Shown: in pieces, positions 17,654 through 26,388 of the stretch | Position numbering within the stretch: the stretch's first letter is position 1 | Layout of the letters: the number at the start of each line of letters is the position of its first letter | Source of the DNA: Xenorhabdus mauleonii | Lineage (GTDB): Bacteria > Pseudomonadota > Gammaproteobacteria > Enterobacterales > Enterobacteriaceae | Assembly: GCF_900113945.1 (NCBI RefSeq) | Contig: NZ_FORG01000011.1 | Coordinates: forward strand, 92,277 to 156,276 | Length of the DNA: 64,000 bases | Direction of reading: 5' to 3' | Made by a program: the position numbers and the translations under genes | The notes under the pieces: generated by a model | Databases searched by the model: none | The model's input: the letters and a program-made list of their open reading frames with translations, nothing else | Told to the model about the DNA's origin: nothing

Positions 17654-17830
17654 GCCATTGGCAAAATCCAGTGGTAAGGTTTAGCAGCCTTGAAGAGTAA
17701 CCCCACTGGTAGGATTTCTATCAGTGGTGCTTGCTATCACCCTTTCAATGGTGATTCAGGTAGGGGAGGCTTCGGCCTCGCCGGTTGGTTACTCCCGGTC
17801 TGCTAACCCTGCCTTGAATCACCACCATCA
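17654..17830 (+). ncRNA. Structured RNA resembling C4/CI antisense RNA, copy 2
   Basis: Keeps the stems of copy 1 with different bases: GAGTAACC/GGTTACTC (17695-17702/17787-17794) replaces GAGTCATC/GATGACTC; GGTGATTCA pairs with TGAATCACC where copy 1 has GGCGGTTCA with TGAATCGCC; loop TTAGCAG is complementary to CTGCTAA where copy 1 has TTCGCAG/CTGCGAA. The GAGGC-TTCG-GCCTC hairpin is unchanged. These paired changes show selection on RNA structure. An IS982 now separates it from the downstream ner gene. Confidence 0.6.
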
Positions 17831-17841
17831 ATGTTTAATTA

Positions 17842-18830
17842 ACCTGAATTCTGGATAAAGGATTGCTGTAGCGCCTGTTCCAAGAGCAAAATTTTGGTGC
17901 ACACCTAAAACCGCTCTAAAAAGGAACAGGCAATGAACAAATTAGTTGAAATTTTCTGCGATGTCGATGACTTTTGTCGTTTTTTCATTCCTCAATGGGA
18001 GCAGTTTTGTCTCAATAAGAAGCATCGCCTACGCCGCAGACAAGGTCGAATGTATCCCAGTGAAATTATGACCATCCTGATCCTCTTTCACATGTCACAT
18101 TACCGTGATTTTAAATATTTTTATCTGGAGCATATTTGGAAATATCATCATCACGATTTTTCAACCTTACTCAGTTATACCCGTTTTGTGAGTGTCGCCC
18201 CTTCTGTCTTAGTGCCACTATGCAGCTATCTGACTCAATTAAAAGGAAAACCCACGGGGATTGCTTTTATTGATTCCACGAGTTTGCGCGTGTGCCATAA
18301 CATCCGTATTCCGCGTCATAAGATGTTTGAGGGGGTGGCACAGCGCGGAAAAACCTCAATGGGGTGGTTTTACGGTTTCAAATTACACTTGATTGTTAAC
18401 CATAAGGGCGAAATTCTGGCACTCAAAGTCACCGCCGGTAATGTGGATGATCGGGAACCGGTTCTGGAATTAGCAAAAGAATTAACGGGTTCTCTTTATG
18501 GTGACAAAGGCTATCTTAGTCAGGAACTGGCAGACGATTTAGCGCAAACCGGTGTGACTTTCATGACGAAAAAGCGCCGTAACATGAAAGCGCAAGTGCT
18601 GGCTGAGTGGGATAATATAATGTTATTAAAGCGTTTTATTATTGAGACAATTAATGGGCAATTAAAAACCATTTCTCAAATAGAGCATTCTCGGCATCGA
18701 AGTATAAAAGGATTTCTATTGACCGTTTTAAGTGGTGTAATTGCTTACTGCCTAAAATGGAAAAAACCGTCACTGAAAGTTTTCTACTCAGAAGAAGATT
18801 TTCCAATGACGGCGTAAACGGAATTCAGGT
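17842..18830 (+). mobile_element. IS982-family insertion sequence
   Basis: A 989-bp element with terminal inverted repeats ACCTGAATTC (17842-17851) and GAATTCAGGT (18821-18830), flanked by TAATTA on both sides as a probable target duplication. It carries one transposase frame. It interrupts the RNA-ner unit: the flanks ccaccatca... and ...gtggaaggggtagcagg are contiguous in copy 1 at 7453-7484. Confidence 0.85.
17933..18817 (+). CDS. IS982-family transposase
   Basis: A complete 294-residue DDE transposase: FDVDDFCRFF-like N-terminus (FCDVDDFCRFFIPQW), GIAFIDSTSLRVCHN (first Asp), and GSLYGDKGYLS (second acidic region), then ETINGQLK (Glu). Length is normal for the family. The frame is intact, so the element may still be active. 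The ATG at 17933 follows AAAAGGAA. Confidence 0.85.
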   Translation: MNKLVEIFCDVDDFCRFFIPQWEQFCLNKKHRLRRRQGRMYPSEIMTILILFHMSHYRDFKYFYLEHIWKYHHHDFSTLLSYTRFVSVAPSVLVPLCSYLTQLKGKPTGIAFIDSTSLRVCHNIRIPRHKMFEGVAQRGKTSMGWFYGFKLHLIVNHKGEILALKVTAGNVDDREPVLELAKELTGSLYGDKGYLSQELADDLAQTGVTFMTKKRRNMKAQVLAEWDNIMLLKRFIIETINGQLKTISQIEHSRHRSIKGFLLTVLSGVIAYCLKWKKPSLKVFYSEEDFPMTA

Positions 18831-18854
18831 TAATTAGTGGAAGGGGTAGCAGGA

Positions 18855-19112
18855 ATGAATAACATTAAAAATGACTGGCATCCAGCCGACATTATTGCTG
18901 CATTACGTAAGTGTGGGACAACCTTAGGCGCCGTCTCCCGTGAAGCCGGACTCAGCTCACCAACATTAGCCAACACACTGGCACGTCCGTGGCCTAAAGG
19001 CGAATGGATTATTGCCAATTACCTTAAACTACATCCCTCAGAGATTTGGCCTAGTCGATATTTCGATCGGGATGGTCAACTGCTAGAACGTACACCTCGT
19101 CATGTTCGTTAG
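18855..19112 (+). CDS. Ner/SfsB-like DNA-binding protein, copy 2
   Basis: An 85-residue paralogue of 7485-7748: NDWHPADIIAALRKCGTTLG, then SSPTLANTLARPWPKGEWIIA and HPSEIWPSRYFDRDG. ATG 18855 follows AAGGGG and AGGA. Its natural leader RNA lies upstream but the IS982 element now intervenes, so expression would need an IS-borne or cryptic promoter. Confidence 0.75.
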   Translation: MNNIKNDWHPADIIAALRKCGTTLGAVSREAGLSSPTLANTLARPWPKGEWIIANYLKLHPSEIWPSRYFDRDGQLLERTPRHVR

Positions 19113-19365
19113 GTGGTTTTAATCGCCGTGTTAGCTCATGTGTTGATTGCACAACATTGGAAATAAAGTCTGCATTTTGATGAGCTAGAAGGCTTGTAAA
19201 AGCCTTCTAATCTTACTGAGCCATCATCAACTAATTTTGTCCAAACTCTCCTTGATGGCTACCATCTGGTGGTGCCTCTTGAGTCGGAAATACGATCAAG
19301 AGACAGCCATATAAAGCGGATTTGGAGTGATTATATATTTTATCCGTGAATTGAGGGGATAAGTT

Positions 19366-20087
19366 GGTCATGACTCCAATAGTTAGATTGATTAAAAAAA
19401 AATAGTATTCCGTTTCAATGAAGGTACCTATCACTTTGTCATGCATTTCTTCCGATTTGGAATAGCCGATTGTTTTTCTGTTTAATCTTTTTAAACGAGT
19501 GCGAAGTGTTAGGTTTATTCTTTCAATACGTTGGGTGTAATGCTTTCCAACAATATGCTTTTCTTCAGGAAGAATGGCGTAAGGAGCAAAATCATCTGTA
19601 CAGTAGAAATGAACGTTAAAAGGGGTGAGAAACGCCAGCAATTTTTTCAATGTCTTCTTGCTGCGGCCCCAAATACGTGAGCCACAATCCTTTTCAGGCG
19701 GGGTTCCCAAGCATACCAAAGCCAGCGCTGATTTCTTTTGTTACCCACAAATGACCCTTGTTCGTCTATCTCACAGATAATCTGAATGTGACATCCCGGC
19801 AGGGGCAGTGTGGTTACATTTCTCGGCGTGAGCTTTTTAATGTGCGAAGAACGGTGTTAATGCCGACTTTGAGAACCCGAGCCGTATCTCTGATACCTGA
19901 GTTATTCATCGCCATATCTGCAATTTGCTCTTTCATACCGGGCTTGCAGGCTTGGTAGGTATAGTTCAATTGAAAGGTTTTGGCAGGCATAGCAGTGATA
20001 ACGGGGATGTCCACTACGCCCTTTTCCATGTCCTTTAACATCTTCTGTTTTGTGACAGTAACGACAAACCACATCAACCTTAGCCAT
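19366..20087 (-). pseudogene. IS1 InsA/InsB transposase, frameshifted
   Basis: InsA begins MAKVDVVCRYCHKTEDVKGHG at 20087 with the zinc-finger cysteines, but one base is missing in the A-run after YACQ (about 19978), so KTFQLNYTYQ continues in another frame. InsB sequences (WGRSKKTLKKLLAFLTPFNVHF, HYTQRIERINLTLRTRLKRL) are also shifted near 19670. At least two indels beyond the normal programmed frameshift make it non-functional. Confidence 0.75.
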
Positions 20088-20147
20088 ATCTCACCAATAA
20101 TAAAAAGTGGCAGTTTATCTCAATATCTAACTATTGGAGTCATGACC
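19366..20147 (-). mobile_element. IS1-family element, degenerate
   Basis: Perfect 23-bp terminal inverted repeats (ggtcatgactccaatagtta... at 19366 and its complement ending at 20147) bound a 782-bp element, the size of IS1. No clear target duplication is seen. The outer left flank ccgtgaattgaggggataag (19344-19363) recurs at 25427-25453. Confidence 0.8.
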
Positions 20148-20680
20148 CAACTTTTGGGGAGCAGCACGGAGAGTGTTGAAGTACGACACCGCTCACCATC
20201 AGCAACTAACAGGAGTAGTTACCATGGCTGCACACGATTGTAATGTACACCTATATCAAAAATAGAAAACTGCATAATTTTAATTACAGTCTCCTCTATT
20301 GCTATTCAAACAACATTCTTATATAACACTTTATTAACATGTTATTAACATTTTAATTGCGGTAGGCAACTAAATGAAATATTCCAGACGGCAGCGAAAC
20401 TGGATTTTAAGATGGTTGCTGTAAATGATTGGCTTGAATGTGAATGGTTCCTTATTACGTGTTCACGATCTCATTTGGTGGTGATAGGCAATATTGGGAT
20501 AATAATACTCTATGATAGCAACATTTGAATAAATCCTGCCGCTGCTGCAAAGCTCGAAGAATCGCAAAACTGGCTGTACTCTTTGCATAGCAGTTGCCGT
20601 AGCGGTTCTGCTTAGATGATTGTCCGAAATACGACACTTAACACAACTGTGCCATTGAAATTTAACTATAGGTAACCAAA
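20148..20680. other. Intergenic region upstream of the cupin cassette
   Basis: About 530 bases with no supported gene. It must contain the promoter for the cassette starting at 20681. I see no strong terminator or operator. Confidence 0.4.
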
Positions 20681-21913
20681 ATGCTCAATGTTGACGATCA
20701 TGTTTGTGATAAGCAGTTTGGAATCGATGGATTGAAATTTGAGTCCAATTCTGTTGTTGAAATTAGCGGGCCTGGCGGTTGGTTTACCAAGAAATTGATG
20801 TCTAGTGAGGGCCCACTTATATCGGATTTCGTAACGCACGAATCAAACTTTCAGTATTCGACTTATGGTATTCACGTGGGTCAAGATGATCGGCTCACAT
20901 TTATGGGTGAAAATGGTAAATTAATTCATGGATATTTCGTTGATTGTCGACAAGGCAGCTCAACTCTACATAAACTCGTTGCTCTTGAGTTTGCGCCAAG
21001 TGTTCACCGTCGACTCATCATTCCTCGAGGAGTTGCTCATACGTTTGATAACCTAGAACATATCGTAACCCGCGATGAACCCATTTGGTATTCCGATACA
21101 AACAATCCAGCTTGGAATATTGACAACGATCTTATCTCCGTTATACGAAATATTAAACTAGATTTATTCCCAATAATACAGGTTAATAAACATCGTCTTC
21201 CAGACGACGGGCATCTGTTTTTATCTAAACTTTCTCAGGCATTACTCGATAAACCTAAAAGTTACCTTGCAAGATATCCTGTAAAGATCGGCGCTACAGA
21301 ACAGTTTATCATGTTAGAACCAAAGACATGGGGCGACGACGCCAATGAACTCGAAAGACTGCTCAATGTTCCAACTATTCCAGGCGTTGAGGTGAGACGC
21401 AATCGGTATGCGCTTACTGGCCCAAGCTCTTGGACACTTGTACCAAATACATCAGCATGCGTGGCTGACATTCTACATCTTCCCACTGCCATTGATGAGA
21501 ATATTATAAACAAAACAAAATATCTCCATGCTCGAACTAAGAAATGCTACACGCTTCTGAATCATCAAGGATTAGATATTGAATTCGAGTTTGTCGATTT
21601 GCGAAATGATTCTGAAACTTTCGGGGTAAGTTCCCGTCTTAAAATAACCTGCGATCCCCGCATAAATATCACTATTGAGAATGGCATCGCCTATTCTATA
21701 CGGTGTGCAAAGAATGTTTTAGTTCGCTGCGAGCATGAGGTGTTCGTCGATGAAAATGAACCTCGTAGCGACATTCCTATGTTCAACAACGACTTGATAT
21801 TGATAACTGACGACATATTGGAATATGGGCTACAGCGTCCAAAGATACGCTGCCCTGACTCTGTTGTTTATCAGATGGCGAAGCTAGAACAACAGATGGA
21901 AATTACCGAATAG
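20681..21913 (+). CDS. Tandem double-cupin (RmlC-like) protein A
   Basis: A 410-residue protein with two RmlC/WxcM-like cupin halves. The first has GYFVDCRQGS, then LIIPRGVAHTFDNLE (about residues 108-122) and NPAWNIDND, closely resembling sugar 3,5-epimerase and ketoisomerase cupins; the second has FEFVDLRNDS and ITIENGIAYSIRC but lacks the His, so it is probably a degenerate structural copy. Substrate is unknown. It is the first gene of a four-gene plus-strand cassette; a related protein ends it. I infer a modification or biosynthetic role but cannot name the product. Confidence 0.6.
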   Translation: MLNVDDHVCDKQFGIDGLKFESNSVVEISGPGGWFTKKLMSSEGPLISDFVTHESNFQYSTYGIHVGQDDRLTFMGENGKLIHGYFVDCRQGSSTLHKLVALEFAPSVHRRLIIPRGVAHTFDNLEHIVTRDEPIWYSDTNNPAWNIDNDLISVIRNIKLDLFPIIQVNKHRLPDDGHLFLSKLSQALLDKPKSYLARYPVKIGATEQFIMLEPKTWGDDANELERLLNVPTIPGVEVRRNRYALTGPSSWTLVPNTSACVADILHLPTAIDENIINKTKYLHARTKKCYTLLNHQGLDIEFEFVDLRNDSETFGVSSRLKITCDPRINITIENGIAYSIRCAKNVLVRCEHEVFVDENEPRSDIPMFNNDLILITDDILEYGLQRPKIRCPDSVVYQMAKLEQQMEITE

Positions 21914-21974
21914 GGCTGTACTTTTTCTGTTATTCACTTATTAAATTCTTTTATTCATTTATTAGGAGATTCAT

Positions 21975-22253
21975 ATGAAACCTGTTCAAGATATATCTCT
22001 AGATTTCTGGAAAGAAGAACTGTCTTCTCTTGTTGCTTCGGCGAAGACGGAAGAAGAGCTTGCTGCACTGATCGCTTTCGAAAAGGCACTTAGTCCGTAT
22101 CTCGATAAGCCTGGTTCATTACGAACTCTTCTTGGAAAGATTCAAGCTCCCACGACTAGTGCTATTGATGCCATTATAGCTGAAGGCAGCTTTCAAAACC
22201 TGAATGAATTGAAGGCCGTACTGCCAAAAGACATCGAAATTGTAACCGTCTAA
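21975..22253 (+). CDS. 92-residue acidic protein in the cupin cassette
   Basis: Starts MKPVQDISLDFWKEELSSLV after AGGAG at ideal spacing. It is helical and acidic in the first two thirds, with a shorter hydrophobic end (IEIVTV). No family recognised. Size, strong ribosome-binding site and position before an exporter would fit a ribosomal peptide precursor or a small carrier/chaperone. There is no double-Gly leader site, no Cys and no recognisable core peptide, so a precursor role is only one possibility. Confidence 0.5.
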   Translation: MKPVQDISLDFWKEELSSLVASAKTEEELAALIAFEKALSPYLDKPGSLRTLLGKIQAPTTSAIDAIIAEGSFQNLNELKAVLPKDIEIVTV

Positions 22254-22269
22254 TTTAGAAAAAATAATT

Positions 22270-23514
22270 GTGCAGCCCTCCTCACTTTATAATCCCAAGG
22301 TGACCACTATTTTTGTGGCGCTTGGGGTTTTCCTCACATTATCTGAGGCCATTTATGATTTGGTGTTTGCTAATATTGCCTACACGATCACGGGCAAAAC
22401 CATTTCCGTTACTACAACCTACGCGGTAGGTTATTGTGCAGAAATACTGGTTACTCTTCTCGGTGCTGGTTTCATCGATCGCTTCAACAAGTGGCGGCTA
22501 TTTCTTGTGACACAAATAGCTAATATAGTTGTTTTCGCTGCAGCAGTAGTGGTTCTCAGCCGCGATAATACTACCGTCTCTCTTGTCTGGTTCTTTGCCT
22601 TCTTTGTTGATCTTATCCATCAATATTCACAACTTATCGTTTTTTCCTTGGTACCATTCCTATTCACAAAAGATGATATTCCTACTATCAATGGCACAAT
22701 TGCAGTGTTTAACGGTATGGCTGGTGTACTAGGTCCAACTATCGGAACAATTGCAATTCTTTACGTGGGTCTCTCCATGTCACTTATGAGCTCAATTGCT
22801 TTCATGGTCGGTGCACTAATACTTACGCTCTTTCTCAAAATGGTAAATCCTGCACATGCCGCTATCACGAGCACGATTACTGGTAATAAAGAGTGTTTCA
22901 AAGACCGAATACAAGAAAGTGTGTTCAGCGCATCTGTAGCTGCATATAAGCTGCTAACACTCCCCCGTTGGCGCTGGTTTTTAGCATCATATTCAAGCTG
23001 TGTTCTGGTTATTGGCATCCTGGTACTTCTCTGGATTCCACTGCTTCGAGGTTTTCATGGATTTTCAGAGGCCACGACTGGCTATCTTGTGAGTACTGGA
23101 ACACTTGGTGCCGTGATCGGAGGTTTCGTACTGCAACGTCATGCGAAACTCTCAAAGCTTACCGTCATATTGAAAGCTGCTCACTTCGTAATGGCATTCG
23201 GGGTCTGCTTTACTATTTTTTCCAGTGGTAACGCATATCTTGTTGGAATTGGAATGTTCACGTTTCACGTTGGAATGACTATGTACTTCCGCAGTGCTGC
23301 AAGCGTTATTCAGACAAACATCCCTAGAGAAGTTATTGGTAGTTGGTACGGAGCCATTGACTTTATCAGCCGCTTTATTGGCCTTATAGGCATCTTGCTT
23401 GCTGGCTGGGCGTTTGATGTGATTGGTCCATATGCTTTGTACTCTGTATTGTTGATTCTGCTTCTCGTCAGTGTACTCAATTGGCGAAAAGATAATAACT
23501 CCATTAGCTTATAA
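22270..23514 (+). CDS. MFS transporter, probable exporter
   Basis: A 414-residue major facilitator with about 10-12 hydrophobic helices; FIDRFNKWRLF after helix 2 is the loop 2-3 motif A region, and GPTIGTIAILYVG resembles the helix 5 motif typical of exporters. It starts with GTG 22270, 16 bases after the preceding stop, without a strong ribosome-binding site, suggesting coupling. Its likely role is exporting the product of the flanking cupin proteins or giving self-resistance; substrate unknown. Confidence 0.75.
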   Translation: MQPSSLYNPKVTTIFVALGVFLTLSEAIYDLVFANIAYTITGKTISVTTTYAVGYCAEILVTLLGAGFIDRFNKWRLFLVTQIANIVVFAAAVVVLSRDNTTVSLVWFFAFFVDLIHQYSQLIVFSLVPFLFTKDDIPTINGTIAVFNGMAGVLGPTIGTIAILYVGLSMSLMSSIAFMVGALILTLFLKMVNPAHAAITSTITGNKECFKDRIQESVFSASVAAYKLLTLPRWRWFLASYSSCVLVIGILVLLWIPLLRGFHGFSEATTGYLVSTGTLGAVIGGFVLQRHAKLSKLTVILKAAHFVMAFGVCFTIFSSGNAYLVGIGMFTFHVGMTMYFRSAASVIQTNIPREVIGSWYGAIDFISRFIGLIGILLAGWAFDVIGPYALYSVLLILLLVSVLNWRKDNNSISL

Positions 23515-23536
23515 ATAATATTGAGATATCTTAAAT

Positions 23537-24844
23537 ATGACAATAAAACATTTATTTGAACCTCTTTCTTTACCTGACGATTGCCAGCAAGTATTGACTA
23601 GTATTGATGGCCTTTGCTTTGTCTCTAATTATTTGCTGGAAAGCCAAGCCCCTGAAAGCCACCCAGAAATAAAAATCCTCTCAAATACAGGTTCTATAAT
23701 CGGTCACTTTGTGACCCACGGCATCGGGTTTAAATATTCCACCTTTGAGGTTCATGTTGGTCGATTAGATCGACTCACATTTCACTCATCAACATCCAAG
23801 AATATCACTGGTTACTTCATCGATTGCCGCCGAAACTCACCTTCGCGTGGCCGCCGTCTGTCTATGGAGTTTACAACGAGCACTTGGCGAAAGTTGATCA
23901 TCCCATGTGGTGTTGCACACACATTCGAGAACATTGAGGGCGTTGTCACAAGAAACGATTTGACTTTGTTTGCGGATGCAAGTAATCCAACTTGGAATCT
24001 GCTCAATGATGTTCAGTTTTTCCCATGTACTACGGAGGGTATCAGCAACGCTCCCGAATTTGATGTCAACACAATGGAAATTCCGTTGACGGCCTCGACT
24101 ATGTTTTATGGGGTACAGCGTCAGTTACTTAAAGGGGGGCAGCCGCGATTGTCCTCCGAAATTCAGGCGACGATTGCAGGCAAGGACATTAGGTTAGTTT
24201 TGAGTTCCTCACAAGATAGTAGTGCAACTGCTCAGTTACCAAGCATTGAAAACGGTCCAATTGGCTGCTACTTTTCGCTGAACAGCTTCAGCAGTATCGC
24301 AGAAGCATCATGGATGATAATTCCAACCACGGAGTCGTGTGTCGCCGATTGGGTGATTATAGACATGGAAGCAGAGGAGAGTGTTTGGTTTTCGTATCAC
24401 ACGAGGCAAACTGTCTTCCACACATTCCTTGATAGAGAAGGATCTGCAATTATTCTTGAGGTGGCCGACCTTCGCGTGGGAAGCTCAACATTTGGGCGGC
24501 GAGCTGTGTGCCGCTTTACTAGCAATCCGCGTTTCCACATACGAATTCCTTCTGGAGTTGCGTACCGGTATACGGCAGCTGGTCTCCATGCAGTACGAGT
24601 TGAGTATGATATGTTTATTGATTCTAACGAACCACGTTTTGATTTACCCCCCATGGGGGCGGATCGAGTGAATCTTCCTGCCGAAATGCTCGATACTGCG
24701 GATGGGGTTAATCCTCCAAACCTTCCACTTCCTGCATCTGTATTACAAATGATGGCGCGGTATGAATACGAAACCACTGAGTTGAACTGGGAGAAGGACC
24801 TCCAAGCCGAAAGGGTTCGGTTGAGAAACGCAATACTGCGCTAG
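23537..24844 (+). CDS. Tandem double-cupin (RmlC-like) protein B
   Basis: A 435-residue paralogue of 20681-21913 with the same order: GHFVTHGIGFKYSTFEVHVG (A has FVTHESNFQYSTYGIHVG), GYFIDCRRNS, LIIPCGVAHTFENIE, NPTWNLLND, then a second half with LEVADLRVGSS, FHIRIPSGVAYRYT and FIDSNEPRFDLP. The first-half His of HTF is retained. It has a longer charged C-terminus. Two diverged copies in one small operon suggest a heteromer or two successive modifications of the same substrate. Confidence 0.6.
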   Translation: MTIKHLFEPLSLPDDCQQVLTSIDGLCFVSNYLLESQAPESHPEIKILSNTGSIIGHFVTHGIGFKYSTFEVHVGRLDRLTFHSSTSKNITGYFIDCRRNSPSRGRRLSMEFTTSTWRKLIIPCGVAHTFENIEGVVTRNDLTLFADASNPTWNLLNDVQFFPCTTEGISNAPEFDVNTMEIPLTASTMFYGVQRQLLKGGQPRLSSEIQATIAGKDIRLVLSSSQDSSATAQLPSIENGPIGCYFSLNSFSSIAEASWMIIPTTESCVADWVIIDMEAEESVWFSYHTRQTVFHTFLDREGSAIILEVADLRVGSSTFGRRAVCRFTSNPRFHIRIPSGVAYRYTAAGLHAVRVEYDMFIDSNEPRFDLPPMGADRVNLPAEMLDTADGVNPPNLPLPASVLQMMARYEYETTELNWEKDLQAERVRLRNAILR

Positions 24845-25003
24845 CCGTCTGTGGGGTAGTGACCGGGTAGCTGCGATAACCGCCAACTTTTTCCTCTTTC
24901 TCTTTTGTATCAAAAGCGAACACTTTTTACACAGTTGCGCCCGCAGCTAATTTTTCTGTGAAACCAAGTGTTTTGGTGTTTCAAAATTCATCTCAAAAAC
25001 AAA

Positions 25004-25279
25004 ATGTCAATATTTATCTCTCCGAACAAGACTACGCCAACATTTTACACGTATTATGAACAGATCCGTAAGTGTGGTACAACCTTAGCCGCCGTCTCCC
25101 GTGAAGCCGGACTCCATTCATCAACATTAGCCAACGCACTATCACGTCCGTGGCCGAAAGGCGAATGGATTATTGCAAATTGCCTTAAACTACATCCCTC
25201 AGAGATTTGGCCTAGTCGATATTTCGATCGGGATGGTCAACTGCTAGAACGTACACCTCGCTATACGACTCAGAAATAA
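25004..25279 (+). CDS. Ner-like protein, copy 3 with replaced N-terminus
   Basis: From residue 22 (RKCGTTLAAVSREAGLHSST) this is the Ner family and very close to copy 2, but the first conserved helix (DWHPADIIAAL) has been replaced by unrelated MSIFISPNKTTPTFYTYYEQ. The join lies at about 25066. No leader RNA precedes it. Probably a non-functional recombination product that marks the right edge of the cupin island. Confidence 0.6.
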   Translation: MSIFISPNKTTPTFYTYYEQIRKCGTTLAAVSREAGLHSSTLANALSRPWPKGEWIIANCLKLHPSEIWPSRYFDRDGQLLERTPRYTTQK

Positions 25280-25320
25280 CCACTAACTTGTTGCAACATG
25301 CAGAAATTGCAGTGGTACAC

Positions 25321-25367
25321 TGTGAGTGATAATTCTATCTCTCTGAAACAGCGGTGTATCAATCAGG
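25321..25367 (+). pseudogene. 5' scrap of the tandem-repeat protein gene
   Basis: The bases taattctatctctctgaaa followed by cagcggtgtatc match the start of the gene at 7794 (aataaccctatctctctgaaacaagcggtatatc) and then stop matching. It keeps the ner to repeat-protein gene order of copy 1. Confidence 0.6.
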
Positions 25368-25428
25368 AAGTTCCTCATAGCTCGCTCTCACTGAGCTATA
25401 AGGAACTAAACCCGCTTCATATGGCGGG

Positions 25429-25788
25429 TTATCCGTGAATTGAGGGGATAAGTTTAACTCCCGCTGCTCGGGTTATCTCTGTTAGCGTAGAAAGCGTCGG
25501 ATTGCCTGATTCGGATAACGTCCTATAGAGCTGTTGACGAGATAAACCTGATTTTCTAGAAATTTCGCCAATATCTCCGCGAGCCTCCACAACACGACGG
25601 AGTGCGGTTAAAAACGAAGGGATCCCTCCTTCTTCATAAATATCTTCTAATGCCGTCTGTAAGTAGATTTCAGCGTAATCAGGGTCGGCTCTCAGCTCTG
25701 CAATCATAGCTGCCTCATGACCCACTGAACGTGAAAAATTACCATTAGTTGTCACAGGAGCAGCCTCTTTAGTTTTACTCATTTTCAT
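25429..25788 (-). CDS. HI1420-like addiction module antidote, orphan
   Basis: A 119-residue protein: EIYLQTALEDIYEEGGIPSF, then RRVVEARGDIGEISRKSGLS and RQQLYRTLSESGNPTLSTL, the signature of the antidote downstream of phage Gp49-like/HI1419 toxins. The ATG at 25788 follows GAGGA; an alternative is 25782. The toxin that should precede it survives only as about 20 codons, so the antidote is an orphan. Confidence 0.75.
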   Translation of the reverse strand: MKMSKTKEAAPVTTNGNFSRSVGHEAAMIAELRADPDYAEIYLQTALEDIYEEGGIPSFLTALRRVVEARGDIGEISRKSGLSRQQLYRTLSESGNPTLSTLTEITRAAGVKLIPSIHG

Positions 25789-25850
25789 TAGGTTTCCTCG
25801 CCTTATAGTCCTGTAGATACTCAATTTTTGTTGACCACAACAGTTTTTAG
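25775..25850 (-). pseudogene. C-terminal remnant of a HI1419/Gp49-like toxin
   Basis: Reading into the antidote start, the minus strand encodes WSTKIEYLQDYKARKPNENE then stop, matching the usual C-terminus of this toxin family (...DYK-R). The stop overlaps the antidote start, the normal arrangement. Sequence upstream is unrelated, so the toxin body is deleted. Confidence 0.55.
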
Positions 25851-26086
25851 CCAAGGGGTTTTGTTGAATACGAAAGGCAATGGGAAAAGGATAAACATGT
25901 GTCCGGAAGCTCTTGTCCCCTACAGGAAGAGAAAGGCCTACCCCAGAGCGGTGCTCAGAAAAGCCACCAAGTATCCGAATAGGCCAAGAAAAACAACCCA
26001 GTGTGCTTAAACGATTGGCATTAGTGATTATATTATGGCTTTAGCCAGTTTAAGAAGCCACGTTTGACATGGCTTCTTAGTAAACA

Positions 26087-26386
26087 TCAGAGATGAAATG
26101 CAACTCGCTTTCCGGTTGGAAGTGTTACGTCCAAGCTTAATTCTCCACCTAACGCTTTCACATAGCGTTTAAGTGTTGACAGCCTCGGATCGTTGTCGGC
26201 TTGCTCCATACGAGCAACAGAGGGCTGTTTAACTCCCATAACAGCAGCCAACTCTGTTTGTGAGATATTCAGTTCATCACGCAACATGCTAAGAGCAATC
26301 TGGATGCTGACTTCTTCAACCCGCTCCGCCACACGCGCCTGCATTTCAGGACTTTCTTTAGCCAAAAGCTCTCTGTAAGTAGCCAT
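26087..26386 (-). CDS. higA: HigA-type XRE antitoxin
   Basis: A 99-residue XRE antitoxin: IALSMLRDELNISQTELAAV and KQPSVARMEQADNDPRLSTL form the helix-turn-helix, then LGGELSLDVTLPTGKRVAF. It starts two bases after the toxin stop. It would neutralise the toxin and repress from the palindrome upstream of the operon. Confidence 0.85.
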   Translation of the reverse strand: MATYRELLAKESPEMQARVAERVEEVSIQIALSMLRDELNISQTELAAVMGVKQPSVARMEQADNDPRLSTLKRYVKALGGELSLDVTLPTGKRVAFHL

Positions 26387-26388
26387 GA

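Larger units (their letters stand above)
17365..17840. repeat. Regulatory block, copy 2 (paralogous to 6974-7480)
   Basis: Aligns with 6974-7480 with many substitutions. It starts at the tssF start codon side (copy 1 abuts the vgrG remnant) and runs through the promoter and RNA until the IS982 insertion at about 17842. No protein gene is supported in 17365-17620. Confidence 0.7.

Noticed and set aside
20224..20265. Short frame after ggagtagttaccATG
   Set aside because: Only 13 codons with no recognisable sequence; the start-like context is probably a remnant.
20455..20637. Minus-strand 60-residue frame upstream of the cupin cassette
   Set aside because: No ribosome-binding site and no family resemblance; treated as non-coding leader.
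21975..22253. Assigning the 92-residue protein as a RiPP precursor
   Set aside because: No recognisable leader cleavage site, core residues or RiPP-modifying enzyme nearby, so only mentioned as a possibility.
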